Below are positions 27,917 through 45,049 of a stretch of 64,000 nucleotides of DNA, piece after piece. Within the stretch, counting starts at the first letter, position 1; each line of letters starts with the position of its first letter. The stretch lies in the NCBI RefSeq assembly GCF_027596085.1, contig NC_072472.1, positions 7,006,745-7,070,744 of the forward strand, in the 5' to 3' direction. The translations under genes were made by a program, and so were the position numbers. The notes under the pieces were generated by a model. That model was not told the DNA's origin, made no database searches, and saw nothing but the letters and a program-made list of their open reading frames with translations. This stretch comes from Anoplopoma fimbria. Its lineage: Eukaryota; Chordata; Actinopteri; Perciformes; Anoplopomatidae.

Positions 27917-29317
27917 ATGGCCTCTCTGCTACGTTTTCCATGTTCCTCAATCATCCCAATGGCCTAACACACGGGAGGTATCAGCCAATCACAGGTCTTC
28001 GTTCCCTCCGGCTTCTCACCGGGCGGCGTCCAACCCGACAGCCAGCCGGCTCTCTCAACGTCTCCGCTCTCTCTGACTTATAGCTGCTTATTGTTGCTGT
28101 CAAAGCTCTTTTGTCTGTTATGATATCTATACATCACTTCCACCAGATGGTTTTTTGCAGATATTGCCTGTTTATTAAAAATCACATACGGGCAAACAGG
28201 CACAATTTTAAATACCTCCTCTTGATAAACAGAGGGTGCTCACGCTGTGACTGCAGCATATCATGTCTGTCAGTTCCGGTCGGTCGGTTTGACCCTGAAG
28301 GACTTCTGTGAGACGACAGTAATGTCAGCTAAACATGAAATAGCTTTTGAAAAAAAAAAAAGTAAGCAGCAAAAACATTGTGCTTGAAATTGGAATCTTG
28401 CATGAGGGCGTTTCATCTGAGGCCGGGCCAATAATTCAACATCACCGCTTATTGTCTTTAAACGGAATCTCAGCATGATGAATAAATGTTTAGAAATTAC
28501 AAGAAATGAGTATGAAAGTAATGTTTGGCTTTGGAAATAGCAGTTTGAAAATAATAATCTATTTACTTGCTGCATCCTAGTTTTTAACAATAAGGTTTAA
28601 CAATTTTCAAAGTCCAAAGACATTAAGTCAAGATTATTTTATCTGACAAGAAAATAGTATTTAACAACCATAATCATGGCCAAGATGGTTAAAACATGAA
28701 CCAGAGATGGGGACTTGGACTCAAATCGCTCTTGAGTCGCACACACAGTAACTCCAGTAGTACTTTTTGTAAAAATGACTTATAAGCATCTCTGGGTTTA
28801 AGAGTCTAGAGGGATGTGTTGAGTTACAGTAGATTATAAACTGTCAATAGTTGGAGACCCAGTGTAATTATAGAATATGCTTAAACTGTTATTGATAAAT
28901 AGGTAACAGTTATTCCATGCCTAATAATGTTTGAAATATATTCCAGTTACCCTGAGTAATTTTATATATAAGTCTATATCCATATAGAGGCAAAATACCA
29001 TTCACATTGCATTGCAATAGCCTGTTTAAAGTGATAATAAACCAAACAACTTATCAGTGCTGATACTGTCACTGACAGATAAAGGAGTGACTATACAGTA
29101 CACGTTTTTAATTTGATATTTTTATTATTATTATGTATTAAAGACATAGCTATGCCTTGGTGTAAGCAGACCTGAAGGCATGCAGCAGATGATAGAACAT
29201 TCATTACAACCATAATACCCTTGCGAAATGATTTGCGAGCGTCTCTGACTTGTGAACACACACACATACACACAAACACACACACGTGCACAATCTCATT
29301 CTTTGTTTTCCCTGCAG

Positions 29318-29428
29318 ATCGGCTACTGGAACGATGCAGACAAGCTGGTTCTGATCCAGGACTCTCCTTTGCTTCCAAATGACACTTCTGGCATCGAGAA
29401 CCGCACTGTTGTCGTTACTACCATCATG
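29318..29428 (+). CDS. gria3: gria3 exon 9 (end of amino-terminal domain, linker to S1)
   Basis: This 111-bp phase-0 exon has acceptor ttccctgcag (ends 29317) and donor gtaaga (29429). It encodes [20 protein letters not shown], then [20 protein letters not shown] and NRT are two closely spaced N-glycosylation sequons in the linker before the ligand-binding domain; VVVTTI is the first strand of S1. The linker residues SPLLP differ from mammalian GluA3, as expected for this variable segment. Confidence 0.97.
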
Positions 29429-29649
29429 GTAAGAGACCGGCATGTGCTCGCCAACACACACACACACACACACAGACATTTCTAATGCGAGATTACTTTA
29501 TTATCTAGTACATAATATTTGTGGGATATGCAGAGTCAGGAGCTTCAGTGGCTACACGTCATACATCCTACCCTCCAACATCAAAACCAACAATAACCTG
29601 ACATTAAAGTATGGTGGTCTCCTGCACTGTTATCCTTCACTGCCTTCTC

Positions 29650-29689
29650 CTTGTAAAGCGCCTCGGTTTTTAAGGAGGCGCGTTACAAG
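29650..29689. repeat. GC-rich hairpin, 15-bp stem
   Basis: Arms 29650-29664 (cttgtaaagcgcctc) and 29675-29689 (gaggcgcgttacaag) pair with one mismatch around a 10-base loop, 222 bases after exon 9. The sequence resembles the terminal hairpin of a common vertebrate dispersed repeat, so it is probably a repeat remnant. Confidence 0.8.
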
Positions 29690-32600
29690 TATTACTAAAG
29701 AACTCTCTGTAATTGCCCTTCACAGTTAACAGCTATTCTTCATGAATCTTGTATTCTTTGGCAGTTGTTCTTGTTTGATGCTGTGTTTTATCGATGATGC
29801 AGGGATAATCGAGACATACTGTATGCGCTGAATCTACCTTAAAGTTTGACTATTTTTAGCAATTTCTAAAAGTTTTGTTGCCAGCCTTTATACCAGGGAG
29901 AAAGGACTTTTTCTGCCATTTTGCTCAGACACTCAACATTCTCACTGGGAGAACGATGATACCAATTATCCACCAACAGTAGCTTCAATAGACCAAAATG
30001 CAACAAGATTTTGTTTTGGGACAAGATAATCTCAACTCAAAGGTCCATGTATGCTCAGATTTCGGCCTTTTACGTACCCCTGAAGGACCTTGTGTTGTTA
30101 ACTATGATTGACAAGAATTCATGCTTTGGTACAACATTATCAGTATGGATACTCTCTATTACTTAAATAGAAGCTTCAACAAACCATCATACAAATCCAG
30201 AATCAAATACGGCACTTACATTCTCTTGTATTGTCACAGTAAACATCTCAAAAAGTAGTCAAACAGCTTCTGTTACTGAGATTTTTGCCCTCATTGCAAA
30301 GACAAAAGAGTTCATAAAAGAGTAACATACTGCTACAAAATTAATCAAAGCATTTTACACATGATATAAATCAATGGCATGGCATGTCAATCTCATGCTA
30401 CAATCGCACATGTAGCAGCTGAGTGGAGGAGGGAAGGAGGTGGGAATGGAGAGTCACAGCTCAGCACAATCCTCCCTCTTTTCAGCCCCTGATGAGGAAC
30501 CCCATTTTAAGAAACTGAGCCCCAGTTGGACGCAAGCAGGATATGAAAGCCCTTAATGGCAGAGGGAAGGACACAACAACACGAGCCAAAATGAAGCCCT
30601 AAAGACTCTGGGCGAGAGGAGAGACACGGCAACTTTGTTAATGGACACCCTGTTCAGAAAACTGAACAAGAAATGGAGCCACTCAGAGCTGTAATGGAGC
30701 CCCTCGAGAGGAAAATGCAATGCAAATGGAGGCTAAAAAACATTTTTTTTTTAGGGATGGTGCTTGTGGATGGACACCCATTGAGGCTAAAATGGGTCCC
30801 AAACAGCACAGTGTCTGTTTAATAGCATTACCAAGCTCTCGCTACACCTGTTTGTGTGTGTTAGATTCATACATTGTCATTCCCGGTGTGTTTATGTAGC
30901 AAATCACAGCTTGAATCCCATCCTGATTTGAATTTGTACATTTTTGCGAAGATCTATGGACCCTGAACTATAAAGAGAGGCGGCACCAGAATGTGAATAT
31001 GTATCATGTCTAACTGAGTTCCTGTCTGCACTAAATCTGTCGCTTCCTCCGACTACCTGCTCCAGCGAACAGAACATTACACACTTAGAGGGCTTCCTGT
31101 AAGCTTTAAAACAGCTTAGAAAGACTAATGCTCTCATAATCACCCCAGTTCATATCCATCACGCTTTTATGCAGCATGATATTATGGTTACGTTATGACG
31201 GCTGCCTTTCACTCCCGCTTTTAATGTTCGTGAGAGTTGTGTTTGTTTAAACTTAATGAAGTGTCCCAGTGTAATATTGCAGCAAGGCTGCCTCCGTGTT
31301 TTAGGAACTTGTAAGGAGCAGTTATTAAAGAGCAGTTCAATATGTTGGGTAAAGCTCTCGTTTGTCATCATATGGAGTCTAGTTGCCCTCTGGTTTTAGC
31401 GGGTGATTACGCTAGACTATTCAGAACCCAGACCTGTCTTGGTACTGTTTGCACAGCAGTGACATCGGTATCAAGTTTGTTATGTGAAAGAAGATTTGAT
31501 GGCAGAAAGTTAACACACCATATCCTGGGGCTTCCCTCAAGCTGAAATTGAAAGAACCATGTGAGTCTTTTGTACGAGAACAATAACAAAAGAAGAGCGC
31601 AGGTGTTGTCAATTTTCTGTCACAAGTATGTGGACATGAGATCCTGATGTGAGGACACACTAGAGTTCTGCACCTGCCTACAGCCCCAGACTCAAACCGA
31701 GGCCTGTACTTGTACCACCTGGTTTTGATCATTTTAGACCAAACTTAACCAAAGACCGGCGGCTCTATTTTAGTTTTTTTCACCCCAAAGACTTATATGC
31801 TTGCTTTAGAAAGGTTTTCTTACAAAAAAAAATAATCTTAAATGGCAACACAGAGAAAGAGCAGCGTACAGCCCCTTCCCCAAGCTTTTCAACAGGGAAC
31901 AGTCCAAATTGGGCGAAATGCAAATTAATAGCTGTATAGCCAGATTTTATTTTGAACCTAATGGATCATTTTTCATTGGGGCAAAAAAGTTTTTTTTAAA
32001 CATTCATCAGCAAATTAACTTCATTAGGCCATTCATTTTTATTTTTAATGAATAGATCTGCAAACCACCTCATGATCCTCTTTCGTCTGGTGGAACTTTA
32101 TTAGCAGTGCAAATAGCTATTATTTGTCTCTAGCTTGAAGCGTTTATAGACATTAACGATGACTCACGGCTGCCTGGAGGTTGGAGCGTTAACAGTGAAG
32201 CTCCCACGGACAAGGACAACATTTGACTGTCATCGTATTGGCAGGACAAGGCTGAGAGCTTTGATGAAGTGTGTCTTTGGCTTCAATCTCATCCATTGCA
32301 CTTTAAACCTGGCACACTGTCAATCTGCCAGAGGGCGAAAAGTACAGACAAGGTCCTGCGATAATTATGTTTCTGTTAGCCTTTGTTCAAGGAACTCTGA
32401 GGGAGAAGGACATGTTTTTGATTTTGTGGATGGAGACTGTTAAGATGCAACTACGTAGACTTTTAGAGCACATTGGGCCTCATGCAAGAACCTCTGGAAT
32501 GAACGGTTTGTTTTTTAAGTGGAATTATGATTTAAAGGAATACTTGACCCACATAATTACTGACAAGAGAGGTACAGGGTAAAATGACATACTTTGTATT

Positions 32601-32927
32601 TTTGTGGGATCATGGATGTTAAAAAAGTAGCTGGCAAAAATGAGATAGAATTAGATGGTAATAATTTAGTGGTTTATAAAATAATGGTGTTTTTCATCCA
32701 GGCTTTAATTTTCATTTGAGGTTGTAAATGAGGTTGAGGGCCAGCTTTAATGGCTTTCACCATGGTGATCTAAAATCCTTGACAAGGCTGTAATGCCGCC
32801 CTGCAGCAGCCGGTCAAGTGCACTTCATGTGGACATTTGCAAGTATTTTTAGGGTATTTCTGCTTTAAATGCAATCCCTCTCTTCATTGTCATACAACCT
32901 CATTAAATCAATTAAAAAATATTATGA

Positions 32928-33413
32928 TTAGTGCCTCAAATGGCTACTCATGACTGAGACCCAGAATGAGTCATTCTCAGAGTGACGTGCGTATCGCAAA
33001 ACCTCAGACAGGCTGGCATTTTCCCAATCGATACAGCCTTCTTGAACTCTTTTTCCAAGTTCTCCACGAAGACCCAAAACTAAGGCATTTCGCAGGTGAT
33101 TTTCCCACGTACTGCCTTTGACTTCCCCATCTTCAGGCTCGTCAAGTCCGCAGTGGAGAGCGTAGACCTGACGGAGCCTGGTGTAGTAGTCATCAACGCT
33201 TTCGTTAGCGCTCTGCTTGCATGAGGTGATCTTTGTCAGGTCGGCTCTGATGGGGAAAGCCTTTATGATGGTTTTCATGAGGTTTTCCAAGAATTTGGTA
33301 TAGGGCTCGTTCAGCTCCGTGTCCCAGTCAGCCTCTTTCAGACGCCTGTTATTTGTCCCAAATGCTGCTTTTATCTTTGCATATTTTGCTGCCCCCAGAT
33401 GTTTCAGAAGCAT
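32928..33413 (-). pseudogene. endogenous retroviral gag fragment, capsid-like part
   Basis: This 161-codon frame resembles the C-terminal capsid region of retroviral Gag. It has a segment of the type Q-x-x-x-E-S followed by an aromatic pair and R-L about 90 codons before the end, resembling the major homology region, and is rich in charged helices. It ends at a stop at 32928, beyond which ordinary intron sequence follows. No nucleocapsid zinc knuckle or protease is seen downstream. Confidence 0.7.
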
Positions 33414-33668
33414 TCTTTGCAGTTAATTTTCAGTTGGCAGCCATCCAGTGCAGAACACATACAGTTGTTTGGCCAGTTTGTTCCCTCCTGCAGACAGAGG
33501 AGGAAGCTCTATACGGGCCTGATCTTGCTGTCTATGGTCTATGGACAAGGGCAGTGCCTTTTGCACCAGCTACCTGTACCATGGTCTTCTTGGTCTTTGA
33601 TCGAGTTGCTGCAGCTGTGGGCCCTCCGCTGGCTTCACCCGCTCCTTTAAAGGAGGTTGAGCCTCCTC

Positions 33669-33962
33669 CTAGGACGGATGAGCTGGAGGCTGAGGCTTGT
33701 GGTTTTTCTTCTTCTTCCTCCTCGTCTGTGGCTGTTTGTGCTGTCGGTGGAGGGCTGTACGGGGAGGATGGGTGTGCAGATCAGGGTCCACTTTACACAG
33801 CTTAGCCAGATCCTTAAACAGAGGAGAATAGGGTGATTTATCTCGTACTTTAGGCACTATCTCTGAAGGAGGGTCTGGCACTGTCTCTGGAGTGACTTTA
33901 GGCAATTGTTTGCGTATCTTCCTTCTTTCCCTATGCTCTGCTTCATCCTTCCACATTTTCAA
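33669..33962 (-). pseudogene. endogenous retroviral gag fragment, basic and proline-rich middle part
   Basis: This frame overlaps the end of the matrix-like piece by 20 bases in a different phase. It is rich in Lys, Arg and Pro, as is typical between matrix and capsid in Gag. It stops at 33669, and the next recognisable piece is in yet another segment. It is called by position and composition only. Confidence 0.5.
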
Positions 33963-34224
33963 ACACTCTATGTTTTTCTATCTCTTCCAAATCCTTAACT
34001 TTGATTCTCTTTGTTCTCCATACTCTTTTCTGCTCTTCCTTCAATTTTGTTTCTAATTTCCCTATTTGAGCTATGCTAAATGATCCTCCTGGAGGAAACC
34101 CATATTGTTGTATCCATACACCAACATAATCTATGCTCCCTGTTCCATATTTGGACCTCATGACATCAATACATTCCCCTGCAGGAGGAGACCCGTAACC
34201 CATAATTCGGATGTGTGTATACAC
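33943..34224 (-). pseudogene. endogenous retroviral gag fragment, matrix-like part
   Basis: This open frame lies about 600 bases inside the LTR, where gag should start. The likely start is the internal Met at 34203, giving an MG- N-terminus as in myristoylated matrix proteins. It is followed by a Lys/Glu-rich segment. The frame stops at about 33943, and a different frame continues with similar composition, indicating a frameshift break. No function is expected from this copy. Confidence 0.6.
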
Positions 34225-34812
34225 TTTTGACTTTTACAACACAGGCGTCCCTGTGAGGCCTCGGTTACTATAGCTCAACCAAGATAATGCTACGGCAGAA
34301 AATGAGTGCGCCTTTTTTTTCTTTTTTCTTTTTGCGCTGTCACTTCTCCTTTAAACACTGTGTGTGAACAATGGTCACCTTTACACAAATGTTTCTTAGG
34401 TCAAGAACGACCACACTCTGACTGAACGTCCGTCTCTTTACCAGTTTACCTTTTTGACCTATCCTCATTGAAAGGATATGAGGGACGTAAGATGTCACAA
34501 AAGCCAAAACAACTCAGGAAGGTTAAATTAACTAAAATTCACTGTGACCCAGATATTACCAAAACATAGGTGAATAATCACAACCCTTGAAAACCACTCT
34601 ATTACTGATTATATCGCAATAAATCATAGATCAGAATTTCAACGTCTCACCAGGTTTTTGTGGATTCGTGGACTCAATCAGGTCCTTTGGATCACAGTAG
34701 AGATGGCCCAGAGTCGTCGGTGGATCGGTCCTCTCGTCAAGGTAGAGGCGGGAGATTTCCTCCTGGATGATCAGTCACCGTTCCTCCGTCTCCTCAGGAC
34801 GATCTTCTATGG

Positions 34813-34830
34813 ATCCTGTTCGTGACGCCA
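34813..34830 (-). other. putative retroviral primer-binding site
   Basis: Read on the minus strand this starts TGGCGTCACGAACAGGAT, directly after the LTR end and a 3-base gap. The TGG start fits pairing with a tRNA CCA end. I could not assign it to a specific tRNA with confidence. Confidence 0.6.
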
Positions 34831-34833
34831 AAT

Positions 34834-35260
34834 TGTTGTGGAAACAATTAATACTATACTAATACGGACTGAGATGAGTCCGAAGTGAGCGTTGAAATAC
34901 GATCAGATGACAAAGAGTGTCTTTGTGATTTTTTTATTTCTAATTAGAAAGAGGCAAGAGTTTACAGGATCACACAGAACACAAACAGTTGTGCACTGGC
35001 AAGCCCGCAAAGTAATGCCCTGGTGAGAAAAGCTTCACACTCTGAATATCAGGGACAAAACAAGTGCGGTGATCAAGGCTACTGGCGCCTGGGAAAAGGA
35101 GAGTAAACACCTCCCTACACCTGGCCTGTGAATATAATATCTTCACACATACACTGTGAGAATTCCCACAGTATAACTAAAACATAATAGAATTCTCACA
35201 GTATAACTAAAACATAATAGAATTCCCACAGAATAACTAAACCCTAAATTTGCCATTACA
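34834..35260 (-). repeat. retroviral LTR
   Basis: The lower edge is well set: CA at the end of the LTR (34834) is followed by three bases and then a TGG start of a primer-binding-like site. The upper edge is either 35260 (TGTAATGG) or 35230 (TGTGGGAA). A polyadenylation signal AATAAA sits on the minus strand at 34938-34933. The upstream part contains three 30-bp direct repeats (35161-35250). Confidence 0.72.
35161..35250 (-). repeat. three 30-bp direct repeats in the LTR
   Basis: Units at 35161, 35191 and 35221 share the pattern aattcccacagtataactaa; the first two differ by one base and the third has diverged at its end. Tandem repeats in the U3 part of an LTR are often enhancer elements. 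That role here is inference. Confidence 0.85.
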
Positions 35261-35396
35261 CTGCTTATCACTAATCATATTCAAACTGAATTTGCAACAG
35301 ATTGTTTATCTGGCATAATGCTCAAAACATTTAAACACAAAACCAAACATGCAGATTTTAGGCGGCACAGTCAAACAACTCTAACGTGGGTAAATA

Positions 35397-35496
<100 letters not shown>

Positions 35497-35949
35497 ATAT
35501 GTATGGATTTGAGACATGTAGTGGGCCTTGTGATGTGTTTATGTGTGCTTTTAATGGCATGTTTAATTAGTCTCATTAGGCAGTGTGTTTGGGATTATTG
35601 ACCAGCCTGTCAGCCCTGCTGGCCTTTTGCTGTGAAGACCTCTGAAGCACTGCTCTCTTCTCATGCCAGAAACACTGACTGCATCCTTTATCTCTGCCAC
35701 TCACTCTGCTCCTCTGGCTGCCAGCACTGTCATGCACACCGCGATCATAAATCACGTGGATTAGGGCCGTCTTCCCCCCTCTAATATACGTCCAAAACAT
35801 CAGCGACTTGTAAATAGAGACTTCATAATTAAAATGGTCAAGCTTCATTAAAAGCGTATCATGAATTTTCATTTTTCAGAGGTTGTGAATTTTTTGTCAG
35901 AATGAGTTGTCAGTAGAAGAAAACATGGAATTGCTTTACATGAAGTTGT

Positions 35950-36150
35950 TTAGTTTAGTTAGTGTTTTTATTCAGTCATCACACACAATACAATGTATAC
36001 AGTTTATATATAATATAGTATACAATATAACTGAAAAGGCATAGGCAGAAGCATTAAGCTTATATATGCCTATCCTACATTCCCAACAATAAAGCCAGCC
36101 TCAAGAAAAGAAAATATATAAAAAAAGAAAAGAAAATATATTTAATTCAG
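35950..36150. repeat. probable retroelement 3' tail
   Basis: Contains aaaaggcataggcagaagca, then gcttatatatgcctatccta, resembling tails of fish interspersed repeats, and a small duplicated A/G-rich phrase at about 36104-36140. Based on recollection only. Confidence 0.45.
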
Positions 36151-36879
36151 ACTTGTAACCCTCCAAAATATTTTTATAACAGTTGTGCTCGTAGGACAGT
36201 TAAAGCCATCATGTGTAGCATTTTTAGTCTGATGATCCTTATTTTTGTGAAAAGGAGTACAGTCTGTTTAGTGTTCCAACTGTTTTTACCTGATTGGATC
36301 TATGGATTGCTGTCTGCCACAGTGTCTGTTTTGATTGTACCACTTGGGGTCAGAACTTTTCTATCTGATTTCATGCTGCACATAGCGATAGTAGTTTTCC
36401 ACACAGCAGCAGGAGAGTTTGTTACCTTGATGGGGAGTTGCCGGTGTGCAGCCTGACACTTGCAACTCTTCATCTAACGGCCTCCTGTGGCTGCTCTCTC
36501 TTGTTTCATTAAACTAGAACTGATCCACTGTCAAAACATTTTTTTTTTTATTATGTAGATGTATTTTAGTTGAATAATTGCTGTCAGTGCTGACCATGTT
36601 TCACAAATAAAGCCCTGCTCTGTATGTTAACGCGGCAGTAGGGAATGTTGAGTTAGCAATAGCAGTAACTTAATACAGCTCTAATAGGCTAGAAGCAGAG
36701 TGAAAATAAACAGTGAAGCTACATAAAATTACGAATGGAGATGCTGATATACATGCATGCGTCTTTTGCTGTTAGTCTCTTGTCAGTACATATAATATTT
36801 TAATCTGGTCCATGAATGGAATTACAAAAACAAACAGACAGCCTCAGACCCACAGGAGCCCCAAAGGCTCCAGGTTTAA

Positions 36880-37440
36880 CCCAGTTGCCAAAATAAAAAT
36901 ATTGACGTGGTACAGTTTTGCAAACCACCTTAACGCTGAGTGTCAACATATTTCTGAACCAAAAACACGTTTCATGAATGTGTTGCATGTCAGCCTCGTA
37001 TGCCAGGTAGTTGGTTTAGGCAACAACAAAACTTGGTTAAGGTGAGAAAGAGATCAAGGCTTGTGTTGGAATAATAATGTAATGACTAATTGTGAATAAA
37101 TAACAACTACCTTTTCTAAGTGGGCTTTCTGTTACATCATGTTACATAGAAAGCATAATTAATTTACGTATTCGGCATTAAGTTAACATTTACTGTACTT
37201 TTGGTTTCACACGGGACAAGAACCGCTGTCTTCTGGGTAAAAGTTCTGTTTCTTTGACCCATCCATCCAAACACTTACCTTCTCTTGAACTTTCTCGCTT
37301 GTTATACTTGTTATTATATCACATCCCTCTCAATAATGCCCGATATTCTTCGTCACTTGCTCTGTGCGTCGCTCGTTGCATGTACAAGATAGGAGGATCA
37401 GAGACTGCAATTACTGCAATGTGCAAAAGTACATAACAAT
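36880..37440. repeat. dispersed teleost-type repeat
   Basis: Contains gtagttggtttaggcaacaa, then aacttggttaaggtgagaaa and, further on, tttcacacgggacaagaacc. The same phrase family recurs in intron 11 at about 51.95 and 53.04 kb. Recognised as a common fish repeat; family not assigned. Confidence 0.6.
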
Positions 37441-39339
37441 GGATATTTTTATAGTTAAAGGTTGATCTTTGTAAGACAATTTTAGAATAACCTTTTCTAA
37501 TAATTATTATTTACTCATTATTAACGCATCATGATGCATCAGAACCCCAAGTAAAAAGAACATGTTTGTGTTGCATAAATTCTGCAAGGACCGATCTTAA
37601 ATACCGCTCTGTTATTATATTTGAATTTTTTGACAATGTTGTGAAAAATGCATTACGATGTCTTATTTTGACACAAAGCTGCAAACTTGTGCCATCATTA
37701 TGTTGCAGAGTAACAGTTTGTTGTGCTGCGGGCTCAGCTGAGCATTTGCATTCTCTTCCCACTGAGGAGTCTTTGGTTTACCTTGCTTTGGCCCACAGCA
37801 ATGTCAGGAAAAAACATCTCACGATAAATTGCTCCCCGTTCTCAACATGAAATCTGCTGCCTTCCATGACAAAAGTAATTTGTTTGGTAATATGAACGCA
37901 GAAAGGTTTACACTTAGAAGGAGTGATCTATAACCTCCTGCTGGTTACAGTGTAGCCTGATGTAGCCATCGCTGATTACTGTAAGCAAGTCGAGTCAGGC
38001 TTGTTTGAGGTATTAAGACATTCAGTCTGACTGCAGCTCATTTCTCACTTCCCTTCAGCTCTAAAGTCTGCCTCCATTTCTGCTCAGTCATACTTTCCTT
38101 CCTTCTCTTTGAGTCTCTTTGTATCATGCATCCACTTTAACACTTTTTTCCCCCCATCTGCCTAAACCTCAGTCTGTGCTGTGTATATGCAGCGGTAGGC
38201 TGTCATCATGATTATGCACACAACCCTTTCTGCTGTACACTAAATTATCTCCAAGCAGTTGCAATCAAGTTATATTAAAATCATCACATTTAAAGCTGCA
38301 CTATGCATTTTTTTTACTCTGATACATTCAGATGGTAGTAGAAATTCGGAGAGGGAGAATTTGGTTTGGGTTCAGAGTTTCTGAAGTAAAAGTATTTTTT
38401 ATTTTCTACAGATAATATTAAGAGACAGTTGGATCACTTCCAGACCCTGAATAGACATGCAATTCTCAGCACGGAAGACGAACAACTGTGTTAGAAAATA
38501 TCTGTTTATTTGATTAAAAAAAAAAGGTCAAGGTAACATACAGAGAAAGGTTAACTCCGTCTCCTAAAGTGCATCTCAGTAAGAAACTTCCATCCACTGA
38601 GTTAAAGTTCTGTTTTTTGATTTAATCAGGTTTGGGTTCTTTTTCAATTTTGGATAATTGAATTTGGCAGTTATGGTACCATAACATTATGATACAGTCC
38701 ACATTTTTATTTTAGAGCAGGAGTGTTGATCATGTAGACTTGATTTGGTTTCACTTTAATTAAGGTAACCAGCTGCATCAAATCAGTCAGTGGTGATGCC
38801 AAACTCTCGAGTTTTTGAGTATTTATTTCAATAGAATCTTCAATGGTCCACCTTTTAAAATGTCAAACTATTTTATTCCTTTAAGACAAATCAAATGTTT
38901 ATTATGATCATTACAGAAGAAAATACATTTCATGAACTCATGATGATTCTCACCAAAACCTATTGCGTGTTTTCTTGACGCCACACTAAAAATGTAAAAT
39001 GTATTTCCTGCCATGTGAAGCCTAGATTGTTAACATCCATGTTTCCTAGCTGCATTTCTATGTTGCCAGAGGTGTCACTGCTACCAAATGTCTTTCAATG
39101 AAATCGCATGAAACCATCAGCAAAAACATATTGTGTGCTTGTCCATGAAATACAAAAAGGGGCCCGCTCATCACAACATAGGTACCTTTAACCTCGACCC
39201 TGGTTGGTATTGATGAGCTACAGTTCCTGCTTTTCATTCTGTTTTCTGTTGGTGTGTCAATGAACCATTGTGTGAGCCCTCATGTCTGTGTGTCTGTCTG
39301 TCTGACGGTTTGGTTCACTGGTTATGGTCCCTTGTGTAG

Positions 39340-39546
39340 GAGGGTCCCTATGTGATGCTCAAGAAGAACTGGGAGATGTACGAGGGCAACGACCAGTACG
39401 AGGGATACTGCGTGGACCTGGCCTCGGAGATCGCCAAACACATCGGCATCAAGTACAAAATCTCCATCGTTCCTGACGGAAAGTACGGCGCCAGGGACCC
39501 GGAGACGAAGATCTGGAACGGAATGGTCGGGGAGCTGGTGTACGGG
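39340..39546 (+). CDS. gria3: gria3 exon 10 (ligand-binding segment S1)
   Basis: This 207-bp phase-0 exon encodes the first half of the glutamate-binding clamshell. The peptide starts [20 protein letters not shown] and continues [20 protein letters not shown] to GMVGELVYG. The Tyr of EGYC matches the ligand-contacting Tyr450 of GluA2. The acceptor is cttgtgtag (ends 39339). The donor is gtagga (39547), weaker than the gtaagt/gtgagt donors elsewhere in the gene. The preceding intron is 9.9 kb and carries a retroviral fragment. Confidence 0.97.
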
Positions 39547-44228
<4,682 letters not shown>

Positions 44229-45049
44229 TAAGACCCACTGTTATGAAACTGTCAAAGAGTTTCATCTCAAAAAAGTACAACAGTTACTGGATGTTTGCTA
44301 CTAAGTCACGCTGATTCATTGTTAGGTTTTTTTTGTCCTCAGGCTGGGGGCACATTACATGACTTTTAGGCCAATTATCTGCCATCACGTCCAAATAGAT
44401 TGTCTGGACGAGTCCTTAAATCCCTCGCCTGCCAATCCTGTTAAGACCTTTATCATCATACTAAACATGTTTGATTGACACAAACTGGACACGTCTAGAC
44501 AGTGAAAAAGAAAGGGAAGAAATCAACTAAATCAGGATGTAGTTCAGGCTTGATGTTGTTAATCATGTTCAGTTGTAATTGGCACGGAAATAACGGTTGT
44601 CATGACTTTTTAAACTCAGACAATCAGTGCAACAGAAGATGGAAAATAATCAGGTGTTAATAGGGGTCTGATTTTCCAAATCCTAACAGCTGTGTAGTGT
44701 GTCCTTTGCTTGAGTCACAACTAATGTTCACATTCAAGTTGCATCTTCCATCGTAAACCATGGAAATAAGTAAATATTCCTATTGATTTATACATAATAC
44801 ACTTCTATCATAACCAGTATATAGATCAAACTCTGGGATGACTATATTATTTAATTTTATTATAGTATAGTACATTACTTTAATGCTGTGAAAAACTCAT
44901 AATTTGTAATCCTCAATCTAATTTAAGATTGACTTGATTTAAGGTTTTGGATTTTGTAATTCTGTGTTGGTTGACCCTAAAGATAAAAACAAAAAGACTT
45001 TGTGTCTATAAATAGTTCAAGCTTTAGTAAAAACGCTTGTTTGCGCTCT

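Larger units (their letters stand above)
27402..29317 (+). other. gria3: gria3 intron 8
   Basis: This 1.9-kb intron contains a GA run (27672-27696), a GT run (27854-27915) and an imperfect CA-rich stretch shortly before the exon 9 acceptor (29257-29285). No gene is visible. Confidence 0.9.
32928..35260 (-). mobile_element. truncated endogenous retrovirus fragment (LTR, leader, broken gag), antisense to gria3
   Basis: On the minus strand the order is LTR (about 35260-34834), primer-binding-like site, leader, and gag-like frames in several pieces (34224-33943, 33962-33669, 33413-32928). No pol, env or second LTR is seen in the window, so this is an incomplete copy. The frame shifts between the gag pieces indicate it is non-functional. 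Exact outer boundaries and the retroviral clade are not determined; the capsid-like part looks most like gamma/epsilon-type fish retroviruses. Confidence 0.8.

Noticed and set aside
33353..33805. 150-codon plus-strand frame
   Set aside because: It is antisense to the gag-like pieces and has no similarity of its own that I can recognise.
35161..35250. Three 30-bp repeats considered as a CRISPR-like array
   Set aside because: Units are directly adjacent without spacers, and the setting is a retroviral LTR in a vertebrate intron.
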